64,000 nucleotides of DNA from Brachypterus glaber (Eukaryota; Arthropoda; Insecta; Coleoptera; Kateretidae), in NCBI GenBank assembly GCA_958510825.1, contig OY294050.1, positions 45,211,249 to 45,275,248 of the forward strand, written 5' to 3'. Below, one piece after another: positions 44,354 through 55,593 of the stretch; the first letter of the stretch is position 1, and each line of letters begins with the position of its first letter. Under the pieces are notes generated by a model. It made no database searches. It was not told the DNA's origin and saw only the letters and a program-made list of their open reading frames with translations. The translations under genes were made by a program, and so were the position numbers.

Positions 44354-45016
44354 GTTATCCATGGCAATTGCGGAGTCCTCTATTCCGCAGAAGACGGAGA
44401 CGGCTTCAAAGGAAAAGGCTACGTAGAAATGACAGGCGTAGACCCAGAAACGTCAAAAGACAACTGGGAAATAATAACGAGCAAAGGAGGCCGTTACCTG
44501 GAAGCACAAGTGCAGGGCAGCAAGGACGAAGCGGACGACGGAAGTTTGGTGGTACTAACTTCCGGCGATCAGAGTTTGTTTTTAGACTGCCAGTCTTGTT
44601 TCAAAGCCATGGGTAAAACCGCCTTTTTCTTGGGCGATGTCGGCTACGCTACAAAAGTCAACCTTATTTTACACTTGGTTAAAGGCATAGCTTTGGTGGG
44701 GTTAGCGGAAGGATTAGCTCTAGCGGACCGTTGCGGAATTTCCTCGAAAGACTTACTCAAAATTTTCAGTTTGACCAACGTTGCCAGTCCGTATCTCAAA
44801 AAGAAGGCGGATAAGATGGTCACCAAAGACTTTAGCAACTGCGAGCACGCGCTGCAGCATTTGCAAAAAGACATGAAATTAGTTCTAGATTTGTCCGATA
44901 GGTTGAAACAACCTTTGTTGATGGCGTCGACGGCGAATGAGGTTTTCAAGCATGCCAGGCGTTTAGGGTACGACGATCATGACGTGTCATGTATTTATAT
45001 GAGGACGAGACACTGA
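44354..45016 (+). CDS. GLYR1: GLYR1/N-PAC (Ndf), last exon
   Basis: Begins after ttaatag and runs 220 codons to TGA at 45014-45016. It continues the dehydrogenase-like domain: GGRYLEAQVQGSK (substrate-loop region), LVVLTSGDQS, CFKAMGKTAFFLGDVGYATK, the C-terminal helical part (GLAEGLALADRCGI), and the end GYDDHDVSCIYMRTRH, which parallels the human GLYR1 terminus. Family knowledge: GLYR1 is a nuclear PWWP protein that binds nucleosomes, helps Pol II pass nucleosomes and works with the LSD2 demethylase; its dehydrogenase fold mainly tetramerises. In the K-x-x-N region the visible sequence is GYATKVNLILHLVKG: Asn stands at the place I align with the catalytic Lys of true reductases, and His replaces the conserved Asn. 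It is therefore probably catalytically dead. Confidence 0.93.
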   Translation, partial: VIHGNCGVLYSAEDGDGFKGKGYVEMTGVDPETSKDNWEIITSKGGRYLEAQVQGSKDEADDGSLVVLTSGDQSLFLDCQSCFKAMGKTAFFLGDVGYATKVNLILHLVKGIALVGLAEGLALADRCGISSKDLLKIFSLTNVASPYLKKKADKMVTKDFSNCEHALQHLQKDMKLVLDLSDRLKQPLLMASTANEVFKHARRLGYDDHDVSCIYMRTRH

Positions 45017-45221
45017 TAAAAAATTATAAAAAAGTGGTTCAAAAATGGACAAAAATATACGTTGAATAAGTTTTGTAACCGGGGAGCGGACATTTTGTAG
45101 TATTGAAGACCAGGGCGTTTTTTAAGGAAAAAATACTAAGAGATAGTACCTTCAAATTTGAAAGGAAACTACCTTTTTATATTAAATAATTTTTCGCGAA
45201 AAAAAAAGTTTCTTTATTATG
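45017..45221 (+). other. GLYR1 3' flank / probable 3'UTR
   Basis: About 205 bp without repeats directly after the stop. An attaaataa near 45181 is the only polyadenylation-like signal before the next transposon. Confidence 0.5.
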
Positions 45222-45898
45222 GTTAATTAATTACACAGGTCCACAAAAAAATAGAAATGGTCTGCGCCATGAATAGGACTATGATATCCATATGTATTTT
45301 CGCCCGCTGAACCCGAATCTCCAAACCAAACGGAAAAAACGTGACCAAAATTACTTTATTGTGTATTTTAACTTTAAATGATTGGTAAGACATAAAAATA
45401 TGTTTTTTTTTACTTTTTAATATCTTCGATTAAGGAATTTAGAGAAAAAGGAAAAAAAAAAACGGGAAAAAATACCAAAAAATTATTTTATCCACGGCCG
45501 TGAGCAATAGGCCTATTAATCACGGGTCTGTAAAAATAAACCGTCTAAACTTCAAAATCACCGTGGATAAAGTATAGTATTCTACTCGGGTATAACAGCT
45601 ATTAATCAATGAGGGTGGCCTAATCACCCGAATTATTATACGCTCGTTGAATAATATACTATTATTGTGTATTTCAGATTTTAAATGATTAGTAAGACAT
45701 AAAAAATATGTTTTTTAATTTTTTAATATTTTCCATTGAATTTTTTTTATTTTATTATTAAAATATTAAAAAATTAAAAAACACATTTTTTACGTCTTAC
45801 TATACTACCTACTGAGTTCAGATTCATATGGATATCATGGTCCTATCCATGGCGCAGACCACTTTTATTTTTTTGTGGGCCTGTGTTATTAATTAACA
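45222..45898. mobile_element. 677-bp TIR element just downstream of GLYR1
   Basis: Left gttaattaattacacaggtc and right cctgtgttattaattaac. Similarity continues through atggtctgcgccatg / catggcgcagaccact and atgatatccatatg. No ORF. Confidence 0.85.
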
Positions 45899-45904
45899 TT
45901 AATT

Positions 45905-46535
45905 AACAGTAGTCGGCGAATTTCCAGTACTCGCATAGGCGCCGCGTCGACTCTAGCGTCGAGGCGAGGTTTTAAATATTTACATTTTTATTTGTTTTTA
46001 TCTTGATTTTTTTAATGATTCCATTTAAACGAGTAAGGTGGGAAAAAAAGTTATCGACAAATAAAAATTAAAAACTTTCGTATTCTTAAAAGAAAAAAAT
46101 CGAATCGAACACCGATATATATGCATACGAATAGTTAATATGTATAGTTAATATTGTTGTGTGTAACAAATTAGTCGTCAAATGTTTCGATTTAGTGACC
46201 TTTATAAAAATTTCCCTCATAATTCGGTAAAATTATTCCGTACGCCTATGTTTCTGTGTTTATTTTCAACGTTGATTAGTCACAACTGAGTTTACGCCGA
46301 ATACTGTTAATTAATTATTATTAATTATTTAGGATTAAATCATTTATGAGTTACGTAGTTTTTGGCACTCTTAGTACATTTCTTTAAAAAACGCTCCTCG
46401 TACGACTGTTGTTAAATAGAGTTGTATCCAGAAATACTGTATTATTATAAATTTTAACACATTTAGTAGTTAAGGACTTCAGTTACCAAAGACAAAAAGC
46501 CTTAACCTCAAAATAATTCCAGCCTGGGTTATAAT
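45905..46535 (+). repeat. Single copy of the array unit (long form)
   Basis: cggcgaatttccagtactcg through ttccagcctgggttata matches the 21-23.5-kb array, but a solitary copy without the gggtgcttgcaacg linker. Confidence 0.9.
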
Positions 46536-46537
46536 CA

Positions 46538-47525
46538 GAGTTGATACTTTCATTACAGGACCAGGGTCGGACAACAGGAATTTTAAATTATTTTTTATTT
46601 TTGGTGAGATTGTTTAATACATACCTATGCCGAATAATATATGTCTGTATAAGATTATACAGGGTGATCCATAACTGGCATGCCAAAATTTAAGAGGTGA
46701 TTCTAGATCCAAAAATATAAAAAAAGTTCCTATAAAGGTTGGTCCGGAAATGAGCCCTAAGGGATCTAGGGCCCTTTAAAATTGTAATAAAAATAAGGTT
46801 TTTAATTAATAACTCGGGTACCGTTTAAGCTAGAGCGGCGAGCTTTTGCATGTATACTAGTATTAATAATGGCAATAAGTTTATGTTAATTTATTTTTTT
46901 AATTTATCCAGAGGCGTGCCCAGACGGACAAAATATATGAGGCTTAAAACATTTTTGCCCCAAACTTTTCTATGTGTATGTTTTTTGGATTTGTTGTAAA
47001 AAATATAGATTTCTAGAGTAAAAATACATAAAAAATGTCCTATAGTGTAACACTGTAGGAGCAACCGTTTTCAAAAAAAAAATCCAATTAAGAGGAAGTA
47101 ACATTTTGTGCCACCAAAAACGTTACTTTTTAAAAGGCTATTACTCCTTTAATATTAAATTTAGGTGTTTTGGTGTATAATACTTTTTTGCTCAGTTTTA
47201 AATGAAGAATCACCCTGCAGCATTAAAATTTTATTGGTGCTTTTTTTTGTTCCCCATTCAATACGTCATCTTCGAAGGGCCGTAGCTCCCTTAGGGCTCA
47301 TTTCCGGACCAACCTTTATAGAAACTTTTTCATATTTTTGGATGTAGAATCACCTCTTAAATTTCGGTACGCGAGTTCTGGAACAGGCTGTATGTCTGTA
47401 TAAAGACATATAATCTTATTCGGCATAGGTATGTATTAAACAAACTCACCAAAAATCAAAAATAATTTAAAATTCCTGTTGTCCAACCCTGTTATTGTAA
47501 TGAAAGTATCAACTCTGGTTATAAC
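46538..47525. mobile_element. About 990-bp element with 125-bp inverted arms
   Basis: Left arm 46538-46660 (atcagagttgatactttcat, gacaacaggaattttaaatt, ctatgccgaataat) and right arm 47400-47525 are inverted copies. Between them lies a foldback-like unit (46675-47390) whose own halves mirror each other (aggtgattctagatcc / ggatgtagaatcacct). Confidence 0.85.
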
Positions 47526-48285
47526 TTAATTAGCTTGGCCTGCTTTACTAATTTTGGGGCGGCGAACACGGTAAATAAAGTTTACCTTTCCAGGGACTGT
47601 GCTAAATTTTTTAGGGCCCCTAAAACACCTTATAAAATTTTTGGACCTTCCAACAAAAATAGAATTTTAAAAATATAACTACTACATAACTGCAGTTAGG
47701 TGGAAGGTGCAAAAAAATTCTTCTTAGGTATTTTTTTACTTTCTCCAAGGAAAGTCTTGCTTTAGTCTGTCTGTCGGTCTGTGTGTCCGGGAAATTTCAA
47801 ATTTGTGACCGTGAAAACTAAGAACGCTTGAGGCTAAAGACTTCAAATTTGGACCATAGGTTGATTATCCAAAGTTCTAGGCTGAGATTGTTTTTGGTAA
47901 AACTCGGGTTGGGGGAAAGCGGGTAAAATGGGGTGAAAACAATTTTTTTTGCAATTATTTGTCGTTTTACGAAAAAAGAAACTTTTTTTGTTTTTTTTTT
48001 AAATTGTACAATTTAGGTATATAATTTTTGTTTTATTTTTTTTTTGTTTTTGATTTTAATGAAGCTAGCCCTATATGGGAAAGTATTATTTTGTTGGCAT
48101 GCTTTTTTAAAATTAATCTCATTCACATAGAAATAATCGTTTCTAATGTATTCCTTAAAAACTTTATAACAGAGGCTTTAGGGGCCCCTAAAACATAACA
48201 AGGCCCCTAAAGCAGTCAACTTTCCTTTATCGTGTTCCCTGTCCCAAAATTAGGAAAGTAAGCCAAAGTTTAGTTAGGGAGGAGT
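47525..48285. mobile_element. About 760-bp TIR element with internal repeat fragment
   Basis: Left ttggcctgctttactaattt ... gaacacggtaaataaag and right ctttatcgtgttccctgtcc ... taggaaagtaagccaaag are inverted. The interior (47740-48000) is an aatttggaccatagg copy of the insect repeat family. 48053-48110 is the empty-site relative of 53196-54030. Confidence 0.75.
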
Positions 48286-48474
48286 TATTTCGAGGTCAAA
48301 TTCTATGGTGACTGAGTAATTTTGAACATTAAATGGTAATGTTAAGTGTTAAAAAAATTAAATTTTAATTGTGTTTTTTTAACGTAATTATGTAGTTTCC
48401 ACTTATATTTTACACTAGGCGTAAATATCAAAGAAAATTAAAAAACATTCTGAATTTTTAGGTAATTTGCATGG
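48286..48474. other. Short spacer
   Basis: AT-rich, no feature seen. Confidence 0.4.
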
Positions 48475-49018
48475 CAGACTAACATCTCTACTCTAAATTT
48501 CTCTACTCCCTAACATTCCTACTCCATAACATCCCTACTCCACAACAACTCTACTCCGTAACATCTCTACTCCATAACATCTCTACTCCGTAACAACTCT
48601 ACTCCACACTATAGACACTCGATTAGCCACTTGTCTTGACTCAAAAGAATATTTGTCATGCTAAGTCACTGTCAAAAATGAATTCAGTTTATTAATTACT
48701 TACATATTAGCGCATGTTAAGAGTACGCGGTCATTGTTGCTTTTAGAATAATTCATTTATGATTGTTCTAGATTTACATTTAAAGATAAACGTTTTCTAG
48801 GAAAAAAATAAAATAATCTAGAAGAAGATTCTTTGTTCTTTGAACTGCTCATTTATTATTAAGTGGCTAATAAAGTGCATATAGTGTGGAGTAGAGTTGT
48901 TACGGAGTAGAGATGTTATGGAGTAGAGATGTTACGGAGTAGAGTTGTTGTGGAGTAGGGATGTTATGGAGTAGGGATGTTGGGGAGTAGAGAAATTTAG
49001 AGTAGAGATGTTAGTCTG
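48475..49018. mobile_element. Foldback element with minisatellite arms
   Basis: Arms 48475-48632 and 48861-49018 are near-perfect inverted copies (about 158 bp each). Each arm is a run of 15-17-bp units such as aacatctctactccgt, about eight per arm, with slight variation (ctc/cct, ccata/ccgta). The two arms keep the same variants in mirrored order. The 228-bp loop has no ORF. Confidence 0.92.
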
Positions 49019-49367
49019 TTAGAGAAGTTAGTTTGCAAAAGGCTTGGCGAAAAATGGTCGTAGAACAATGACAAAAATAGTAAACTGTTTTACTAAGAGG
49101 CAAAGTGAAGCTTATTTTTACTAGTCTGTAGAATTTACGGACGACGCGAAGCGGAGTCCGGAAACTACAGACGAGTAAAAAAAGCACTGTTCCTCTGAAT
49201 GAAACATACAATTTTTTCTTCAAGCATCCTATTATATTTTTTAAATAATAATTTTTGCATTTAATTCATTCAGTAATAAAGTATGTTTTTTTTATTAAAA
49301 TAGGCCAATAAAACCCTTTTGAAATTAACTTAACCCTTCCTTATCTCATTTTAAATTTTTTTCGTAG
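49019..49367. other. Intergenic DNA with short inverted pair
   Basis: tttttactagtctgtagaat and its approximate inverse ctacagacgagtaaaaaaag (49117-49185) surround acggacgacgcgaagcggagtccg, itself a small palindrome. No gene. Confidence 0.5.
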
Positions 49368-49451
49368 GCTAAATCGTACACTTTTCGCGATTTCGATGGT
49401 AACTTGTCTAATGTAGCATTTGCAATTTCGGAGAGATTTGTAGGTGTATAA
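49368..49451 (+). CDS. Possible 27-codon terminal exon
   Basis: A good acceptor (tttaaatttttttcgtag) precedes an open frame AKSYTFRDFDGNLSNVAFAI followed by SERFVGV and TAA. Codon use and hydrophilic pattern look protein-like, and the block has no repeat relative in the window. I do not recognise the family and see no partner exon, so it may be chance. Confidence 0.25.
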   Translation, partial: AKSYTFRDFDGNLSNVAFAISERFVGV

Positions 49452-50054
49452 ACCATATATTCTCCTTCAATAATTTTAAATCAATTTTACACAAGGTTTT
49501 TGCACAGAATCTCGAGTCAACCACCTGTTTACATAATAAACAAACAAATTATGGCTGTCATCAAAGTCAAAGAGTGCTGCCGCCAGTGGTGGTTTTGCTA
49601 ACTAACTTTTTCTACGGCGTACAACAATGAACTCATCTTTTTACTGTAAAAAAATAGATCACTTCTAACTAGTGTGTTCAGTTATAAAATATGAACATTT
49701 TAGTACGCTTAAAGAAAAAGTAAACTAGTTTTAAGACCTTGATTTTTTTTATCATTGCTCTATAACCATTTTTCGCCAAGTTACAGTCTTTTGAAAATCA
49801 CCTAAAAATTTAGGATATTTTTTAATATCCTTTAATTTTTGCGCCCAGTGTGTTTAAAAAGTACCTATAAAGCAAATGTAGCGATATATTTTTAATTTGT
49901 AAACCTTTGTTTTATTTTTAATAAATTTTTTAGTCACATAATATGTTATATTTATTAAGAATAAGAATAATTTATTGTGCTACAAAAAAACTTATACACG
50001 TCAATAACATACAAAATGCAATAAATAAGTACAAAAATACAAATTTACATAAAA
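49452..50054. other. Intergenic DNA
   Basis: AT-rich. 49955-50054 is probably the 3'UTR/tail side of the non-LTR element that follows on the minus strand. Nothing else recognised. Confidence 0.45.
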
Positions 50055-50585
50055 TTACAATAAAATATTTTTTAAATTTACTAAAACATCATTTATAGTA
50101 TAAAATGGATTTTTTATAAAAAACGATTTAATTTCAGCCTTAAATCTGCCAAGGGGTAGAGATCTTACACTGGTGGGGAGTGCATTAAAAGCAGTAGGGC
50201 CATAGTAATTTTTCCCATTTCTTGTCCTTTCTAATCTAAGATACTCAATTTTTATATTATTACTATTTCTTGTAGAAACTATATTATTTTTATTGTAACT
50301 ACCAATGTTTACCTTCACATGAATCAGACATTCCAATACATATAAACATGGTAAAGTTAGAATCTGTGCCTGTATAAAAAGAGGAGTACAATCATCCCTG
50401 TATTTTGCACCAAACATGGTACGGAGAGCTCTTCGTTGTTAACGAAACAGCCTTTCTGTAGAAGAAGAATGACCCCAAACAAATATTACATATTTTAGTC
50501 TACTATGTATTGATGCGTAATAAACCGTTTTGAGAACAGACATCGAAACTACACCAACAAGGTTACATATCACAGGTCGGATCAA
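50055..50585 (-). pseudogene. Non-LTR retrotransposon reverse transcriptase, C-terminal remnant
   Basis: On the minus strand the frame reads VICNLVGVVSMSVLKTVYYA, SIHSRLKYVIFVWGHSSSTE, RLFR-stop-QRRALRTMFG, then AKYRDDCTPLFIQAQILTLP and onward to KNPFYTINDVLVNLKNILL. Jockey-like reverse transcriptases have this end: a short Y-x-x-x-H-S-x-L-x-Y-x-x-x-x-W-G segment, then RALR, then the CTPLF-x-x-x-x-I-L-T-L-P stretch. One in-frame stop (near 50443) and loss of everything upstream show it is dead; typical of 5'-truncated copies. Confidence 0.8.
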
Positions 50586-50586
50586 A

Positions 50587-51358
50587 CCCAGGTAGCAAGG
50601 GATGTTATATTACATGAAATTAACATCACTTTTGGGTGTATTTTTAAACTAAATCATAACATCACATAATATTGAAAAATAACATGTATTTAACATCACA
50701 TTTGCAACGTAACACGTGTGACTTGACAACCATGTTATTTAATAACAAATATTTAGCAACGCTGTGAATATATCGCATGTCACATATTAACGTGGCTTTC
50801 ACGTGAATGTCATGTTATTTTGCTTCTCACCGACGTTCGAAGCAAAAAAATCGATATAAGATGATGTTGATAGAGTAAATTATTATACGGAAATTGTATA
50901 CACATTATACGATTTCCAATGGATAGGGGGCTCTGCTGGGCTTCTCAAGACCACGGACACGGATTAAAGGAATATATTCTCCGCTTAATCTGCAATTTCG
51001 TATTTAGAATCTATCTGTTTCAATCTGTGATTGTTTCAATTACTAATTGATTTTAAATCCGATTTTTTTATAGGGTTATAGCGTTTTTAATAGTTTTAAT
51101 TTAGAAAAAGCTAATATCCTAGGATATTATTTAAATATTAAAGTACCAGTAACGGCATCCATAAGATATTAGATATAACAGGAATGTGGATTTATGATGT
51201 CACAAACACGTTATTTTCGGGATGTCATTGTGTGATGTTATTAGGGGCGGACTTAGGACATCCCCACCATGCTACATTCTTGTTAAATGAGACTACAATC
51301 TTAACATCACATATTAACGTGACTTTCACGTGAATGTCATGTTATTTTGCTACCTGGG
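50587..51358. mobile_element. cccaggtagcaa element, copy 1 (772 bp)
   Basis: TIR cccaggtagcaa / ttgctacctggg. aa lies on both sides (possible 2-bp duplication). It lies directly upstream (in RT sense) of the RT remnant. Interior copies match 53207-53985 at high identity; no ORF. Confidence 0.9.
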
Positions 51359-51403
51359 AAGTATTCATTTACCGGGGCCATGCAAAAACTAGAATTAAAA
51401 AAA

Positions 51404-51728
51404 ATAGTTATTTATGGTACTAGTGGGTAAAGTAAGATATTGCCCATGAGAAAATTAACCTGCGAGGCGTCAGCCAAGCAGGTTAATTTTCGAGAAGGCA
51501 ATATCGGTTTACCCATGAGTGCCATAGAAGGTTTTATCCAATAAATAGCTTAGGAATTCATATTTTTATTAAAAATTTTAATGACATTTACAAGAAAATA
51601 ATTTGACAAGTGACAGTTGATAAATAATTATCCACTCAATAAAGTAAAAGCCACGCGGGGGTTATTATTGAGTTTATCTATTTAAAATAAAGCTGGTAAT
51701 TTTCTTATTATCTGTATGTATTGGATAA
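51404..51728 (+). repeat. Dispersed repeat family K, long copy
   Basis: Direct copy of 8224-8475 with an additional hairpin block (attaacctgcgaggcgtcag / caagcaggttaattttcgag) absent from the first copy. Confidence 0.78.
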
Positions 51729-51764
51729 AAACTATTTTTTAATAGAAACTTTAAGCTTTATTTT

Positions 51765-52610
51765 TTAACCAACTTCCAAAAAGGAGGAGGTTATCAATTC
51801 GACGTGTGACTTTGTTTTTTATTATGTTTGTTCCCGCATAACTTTGGAACGAATGAACGGAATTTGATGAAACCTTTTGCTACTTAAAGAGGTCACTCAT
51901 GAGGTGGTCCCGTTTTAATTTGACGCTCGGATAATACCGGGTAAGTCGGATAATCAAGATAAATCTAATCGTTTTAACGCAATACCACTTAAAACCGGCT
52001 TAATTTGGTTCAAATACCAACCAAATTTTTAGGAAATGATCGGACAACTCGGATAAGTCGGATAACTTGATTAAGGGGTCACTCAAATATTACGGCAGGA
52101 TAAAAATCTTTTAAATGCCGCTAAACTTGATTCTGTGGACCTTTAATATTAAAATACCAAGAGAAAATTATAGAATTTGTGATTATACCATAAGGCGTTA
52201 TTTGATTATTACTTAACGCTTGAAGTTTAACAAAGATTTTCTTTAGTATTTCGTTTAAAATAAGGTTGGTTGGACTCTTGGTCGCTGAAATAAAAATACT
52301 ACTCAATTTATTTTTTAGAAATTTATCTTTAAGATGATAACGCCACAATGCACTAATAGTGCGTTGTGACATCAGCAGGTTGCCGAGATGGAAGGACAAC
52401 TATAATTTAGCTTAGATGACCTTACAGATCTACAAGTTCTGTCTCTAAAAAGTAAAAAATAAAAAATACTTAAGTCGGTGCCAATTTGACAGCAAACAAT
52501 AATAAAATAATACAAAAATAATTGTTAGTAATTAATTTAGGAAATGGTGAAATTGGCACCGACTTAAGTATTTTTTATTTTTTACTTTTTAGAGACATAG
52601 AAGTCGGTTC
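51765..52610. repeat. accaacttccaaaaagg repeat with terminal hairpin
   Basis: Starts taaccaacttccaaaaagga followed by gaggttatcaattcgac, a phrase widespread in insect noncoding repeats. 52435-52610 contains a hairpin with arms of about 50 bp (tacttaagtcggtgccaatt / aattggcaccgacttaagta). Confidence 0.7.
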
Positions 52611-53206
52611 ATTTTTTTTTGCGAAAAGTTTTTTTACATATTGATTGGCGATTTACATAATTTTACATTGGCTATAAAATGGCGGATTTCATTTTTCTGT
52701 TCCACTTCCGGTTTCGCTGGAAGTGGCATAAATATGTTTTTTTTTTAAATGGAACACCCTGTAATTTTTTATATTTTTGTATTCAGCCAAAAATTCTATG
52801 TAGGTATAAAAAACTGATTGTTTTACTTTCCCCAAGGAAAGTCTTGCGTTAGTAAACAAATTTTGAAAAAAATTTATTGCTTTTTTTACGTTTCTGGACG
52901 TTTTATATCCAAAAAATATGATTTCCGTCAAAAAAAAAATGTGTCTGTCAGGGAAATTTGTGACCACGATAACTCAAGAACGCTTCAGGCTAAAGACTTC
53001 AAACTTGGACCACAGATTGATTATCTAAAGTTCTAGGCTGGGATTGTTTTCGTAAAAATCGGGTTGGGGTAAGGGGGTAAAATGGGGGTAAAAACATTTT
53101 TTTTCAAAATTACATTTTCTTCAATTTATTTTTCGTTTTACGAAAAAAGAAACTATTTTTGAAAAAAAAAATTTTTTTTTCAATTTTTCGTTAGTTTTTG
53201 ATTTTA

Positions 53207-53985
53207 CCCAGGTAGCAAGGGATGTTATATTACAAGAAATTAACATCAATTTTGGGTGTATTTTTAAACTAAATCATAACATCACATAATATTGAAAAAT
53301 AACATGTATTTAACATCACATTTGCAACGTAACACGTGTGACGTGACAACCATGTTATTTAATAACAAATATTTAGCAACACTGTGAATATATCGCATGT
53401 CACATATTAACGTGGCTTTCACGTGAATGTCATGTTATTTTTCTTCTCACCGACGTTTGAAGCAAAAAAATCGATATAAGATGATGTTGATAGAGTAAAT
53501 TATTATAAGGAAATTGTATACACATTATACGATTTCCAATGGATAGGGGGCTCTGCCGGGCTTCCAAAGACCACGGACATGGATTAAAGGAATATATTCT
53601 CCGCTTAATCTACAATTTCGTATTTAGAATCTATCTGTTTCAATCTGTGATTGTTTCAATTACTGATTGATTTTAAATCCGATTTTTTTATAGGGTTATA
53701 GCGATTTTAATGGTTTTAATTTAGAAAAAGCTAATATCCTAGAATATTATTTAAATATTAAAGTACCAGTAACGGCATCCATAAGATATTAGATATAACA
53801 GGAATGTGGATTTATGATGTCACAAACACGTTATTTTCGGGATGTCATTGTGTGATGTTATTAGGGGCGGACTTAGGACATCCCCACCATGCTACATTCT
53901 TGTTAAATGAGACTACAATCTTAACATCACATGTCACATATTAACGTGACTCTCACGTGAATTTCATGTTATTTTGCTACCTGGG
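53207..53985. mobile_element. cccaggtagcaa element, copy 2 (779 bp)
   Basis: Flanked by ta on both sides (gattttA and TAatgaac context). The uninterrupted version of the flanks exists at 48049-48110 (tgattttaatgaag), which fits a 2-bp TA target duplication. Confidence 0.92.
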
Positions 53986-54150
53986 TAATGAACCTAGGGC
54001 TATAGGGACAAGTATTATTTTGTTTGTACTCTACAAAAAAAGTTTACAGGGACATAAAAATATTGGACTTTTGGACAAAAAAAATCTATTTTTAGCTCTA
54101 AATCGCCATCACTGATCAAATTTTTAATATTAGTTTTATATTTGTTTAAG

Positions 54151-55593
54151 CTTACCCAGACAGCACATGATATCTTAAAGACGTCTTTTTTAGATCTTAA
54201 TTATGTCTGGACGCCTAAAGACATAAAAAGGATATCTTATGGACTTCTTTTTAGGGATGTTTAGAAGATATCTGATTATGATGTCTATAAGATGTCTTTT
54301 AAGTATCGGTACAAGACGCCCAGGTAGCAAAATAACATGACATTCACATGAAAGCCACATTAATATGTGACATGTGATGTTAAGATTGTAGTCTCATTTA
54401 ACAAGAATGTAGCATGGTGGGGATGTCCTAAATCCGCCCCTAATAACATCACACAATGACATCCCGAAAATAACGTGTTTGTGACATCATAAATCCACAT
54501 TCCTGTTATATCTAATATCTTATGGATGCCGTTACTGTTACTTTAATATTTAAATAATATCCTAGGATATTAGCTTTTTCTAAATTAAAACCATTAAAAA
54601 CGCTATAACCCTATAAAAAAAAATCGGATTTAAAATCAATCAGTAATTGAAACAAACACAGATAGAAACAGATAGAATACGAAATTGCAGATTAAGCGGA
54701 TAATATATTCCTTTAATCCGTGTCCGTGGTCTTGAGAAGTCCTATAATGTATATATAATTTCCTTATAATAATTTACTCTCTCAACATCATCTTATATCG
54801 ATTTTTTTGCTTCGAACGTCGGTGAGAAGCAAAATAACATGACATTCACATGAAAGCCACGTTAATATGTGACATGCGATATATTCACAGCGTTGCTAAA
54901 TATTTGTTATTAAATAACATGGTTGTCACGTCACACGTGTTACGTTGCAAATGTGATGTTAAATACATGTTATTTTTCAATATTATGTGATGTTATGATT
55001 TAGTTTAAAAATACACCCAAAAGTGATGTTAATTTCTTGTAATATAACATCCCTTGCTACCTGGGCGTCTTAACTTTGATACTCATCGCTAAAAATAAAT
55101 TAACCACAATCAACTATTAAAAAAAATGACCATTTTTTTTAAAGATCTTTTTTAAAAAACATTTTTTTTTATTTTCTTTTTAGGAAAAACGAAAAAAATT
55201 AAAAAAAAAAATCAAAAAAGAAATTTAAAAAAAAACTGAAAAAAAAATTTTAACAAAAAATTAAAAAAATCACATTTTTTTAAGATCTTTTAAGATCTTT
55301 GACAAACAAATTACCTCTCATTATAATTCTTATTACGCTTTTTATATCAATACGATCGTACCTAGCAACGTAAATGGGAGGGGGTATTATATTGTAAAGT
55401 CGCCTGCGCAAGGCGTCAGTAAGGCGTCTTAAAAAAAGATGTCTTAAAGACGTTTCCTTTTGTAACATACGACGTCGTTAACACGTCTTTAAGATGCATA
55501 TACGGCGAAAACCGACGTTCTTAAGACGTCTTGAATGACGAGCTACGACATCTTTAAGATCTCTTTGAGTCATCTTTGTGCTGTCTGGGTAAG
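54151..55593. mobile_element. acccagacagcac element, interrupted
   Basis: Perfect 16-bp TIRs cttacccagacagcac (54151-54166) and its inverse (55578-55593). The interior is rich in variants of aagacgtctt (54178, 55439, 55492, 55530). Split by the 747-bp element at 54319-55065. Confidence 0.88.
54319..55065. mobile_element. cccaggtagcaa element, copy 3 (inverted, nested)
   Basis: Opposite orientation to copies 1 and 2. Flanks are aagacg / cgtctt, so removal with one cg restores aagacgtctt, the host element's recurrent motif. Confidence 0.92.

Noticed and set aside
44644..44949. Antisense and shifted open frames over the GLYR1 last exon (also 44293-44616 plus)
   Set aside because: Shadow frames of the real exon; the GLYR1 frame has clear family similarity and splice sites.
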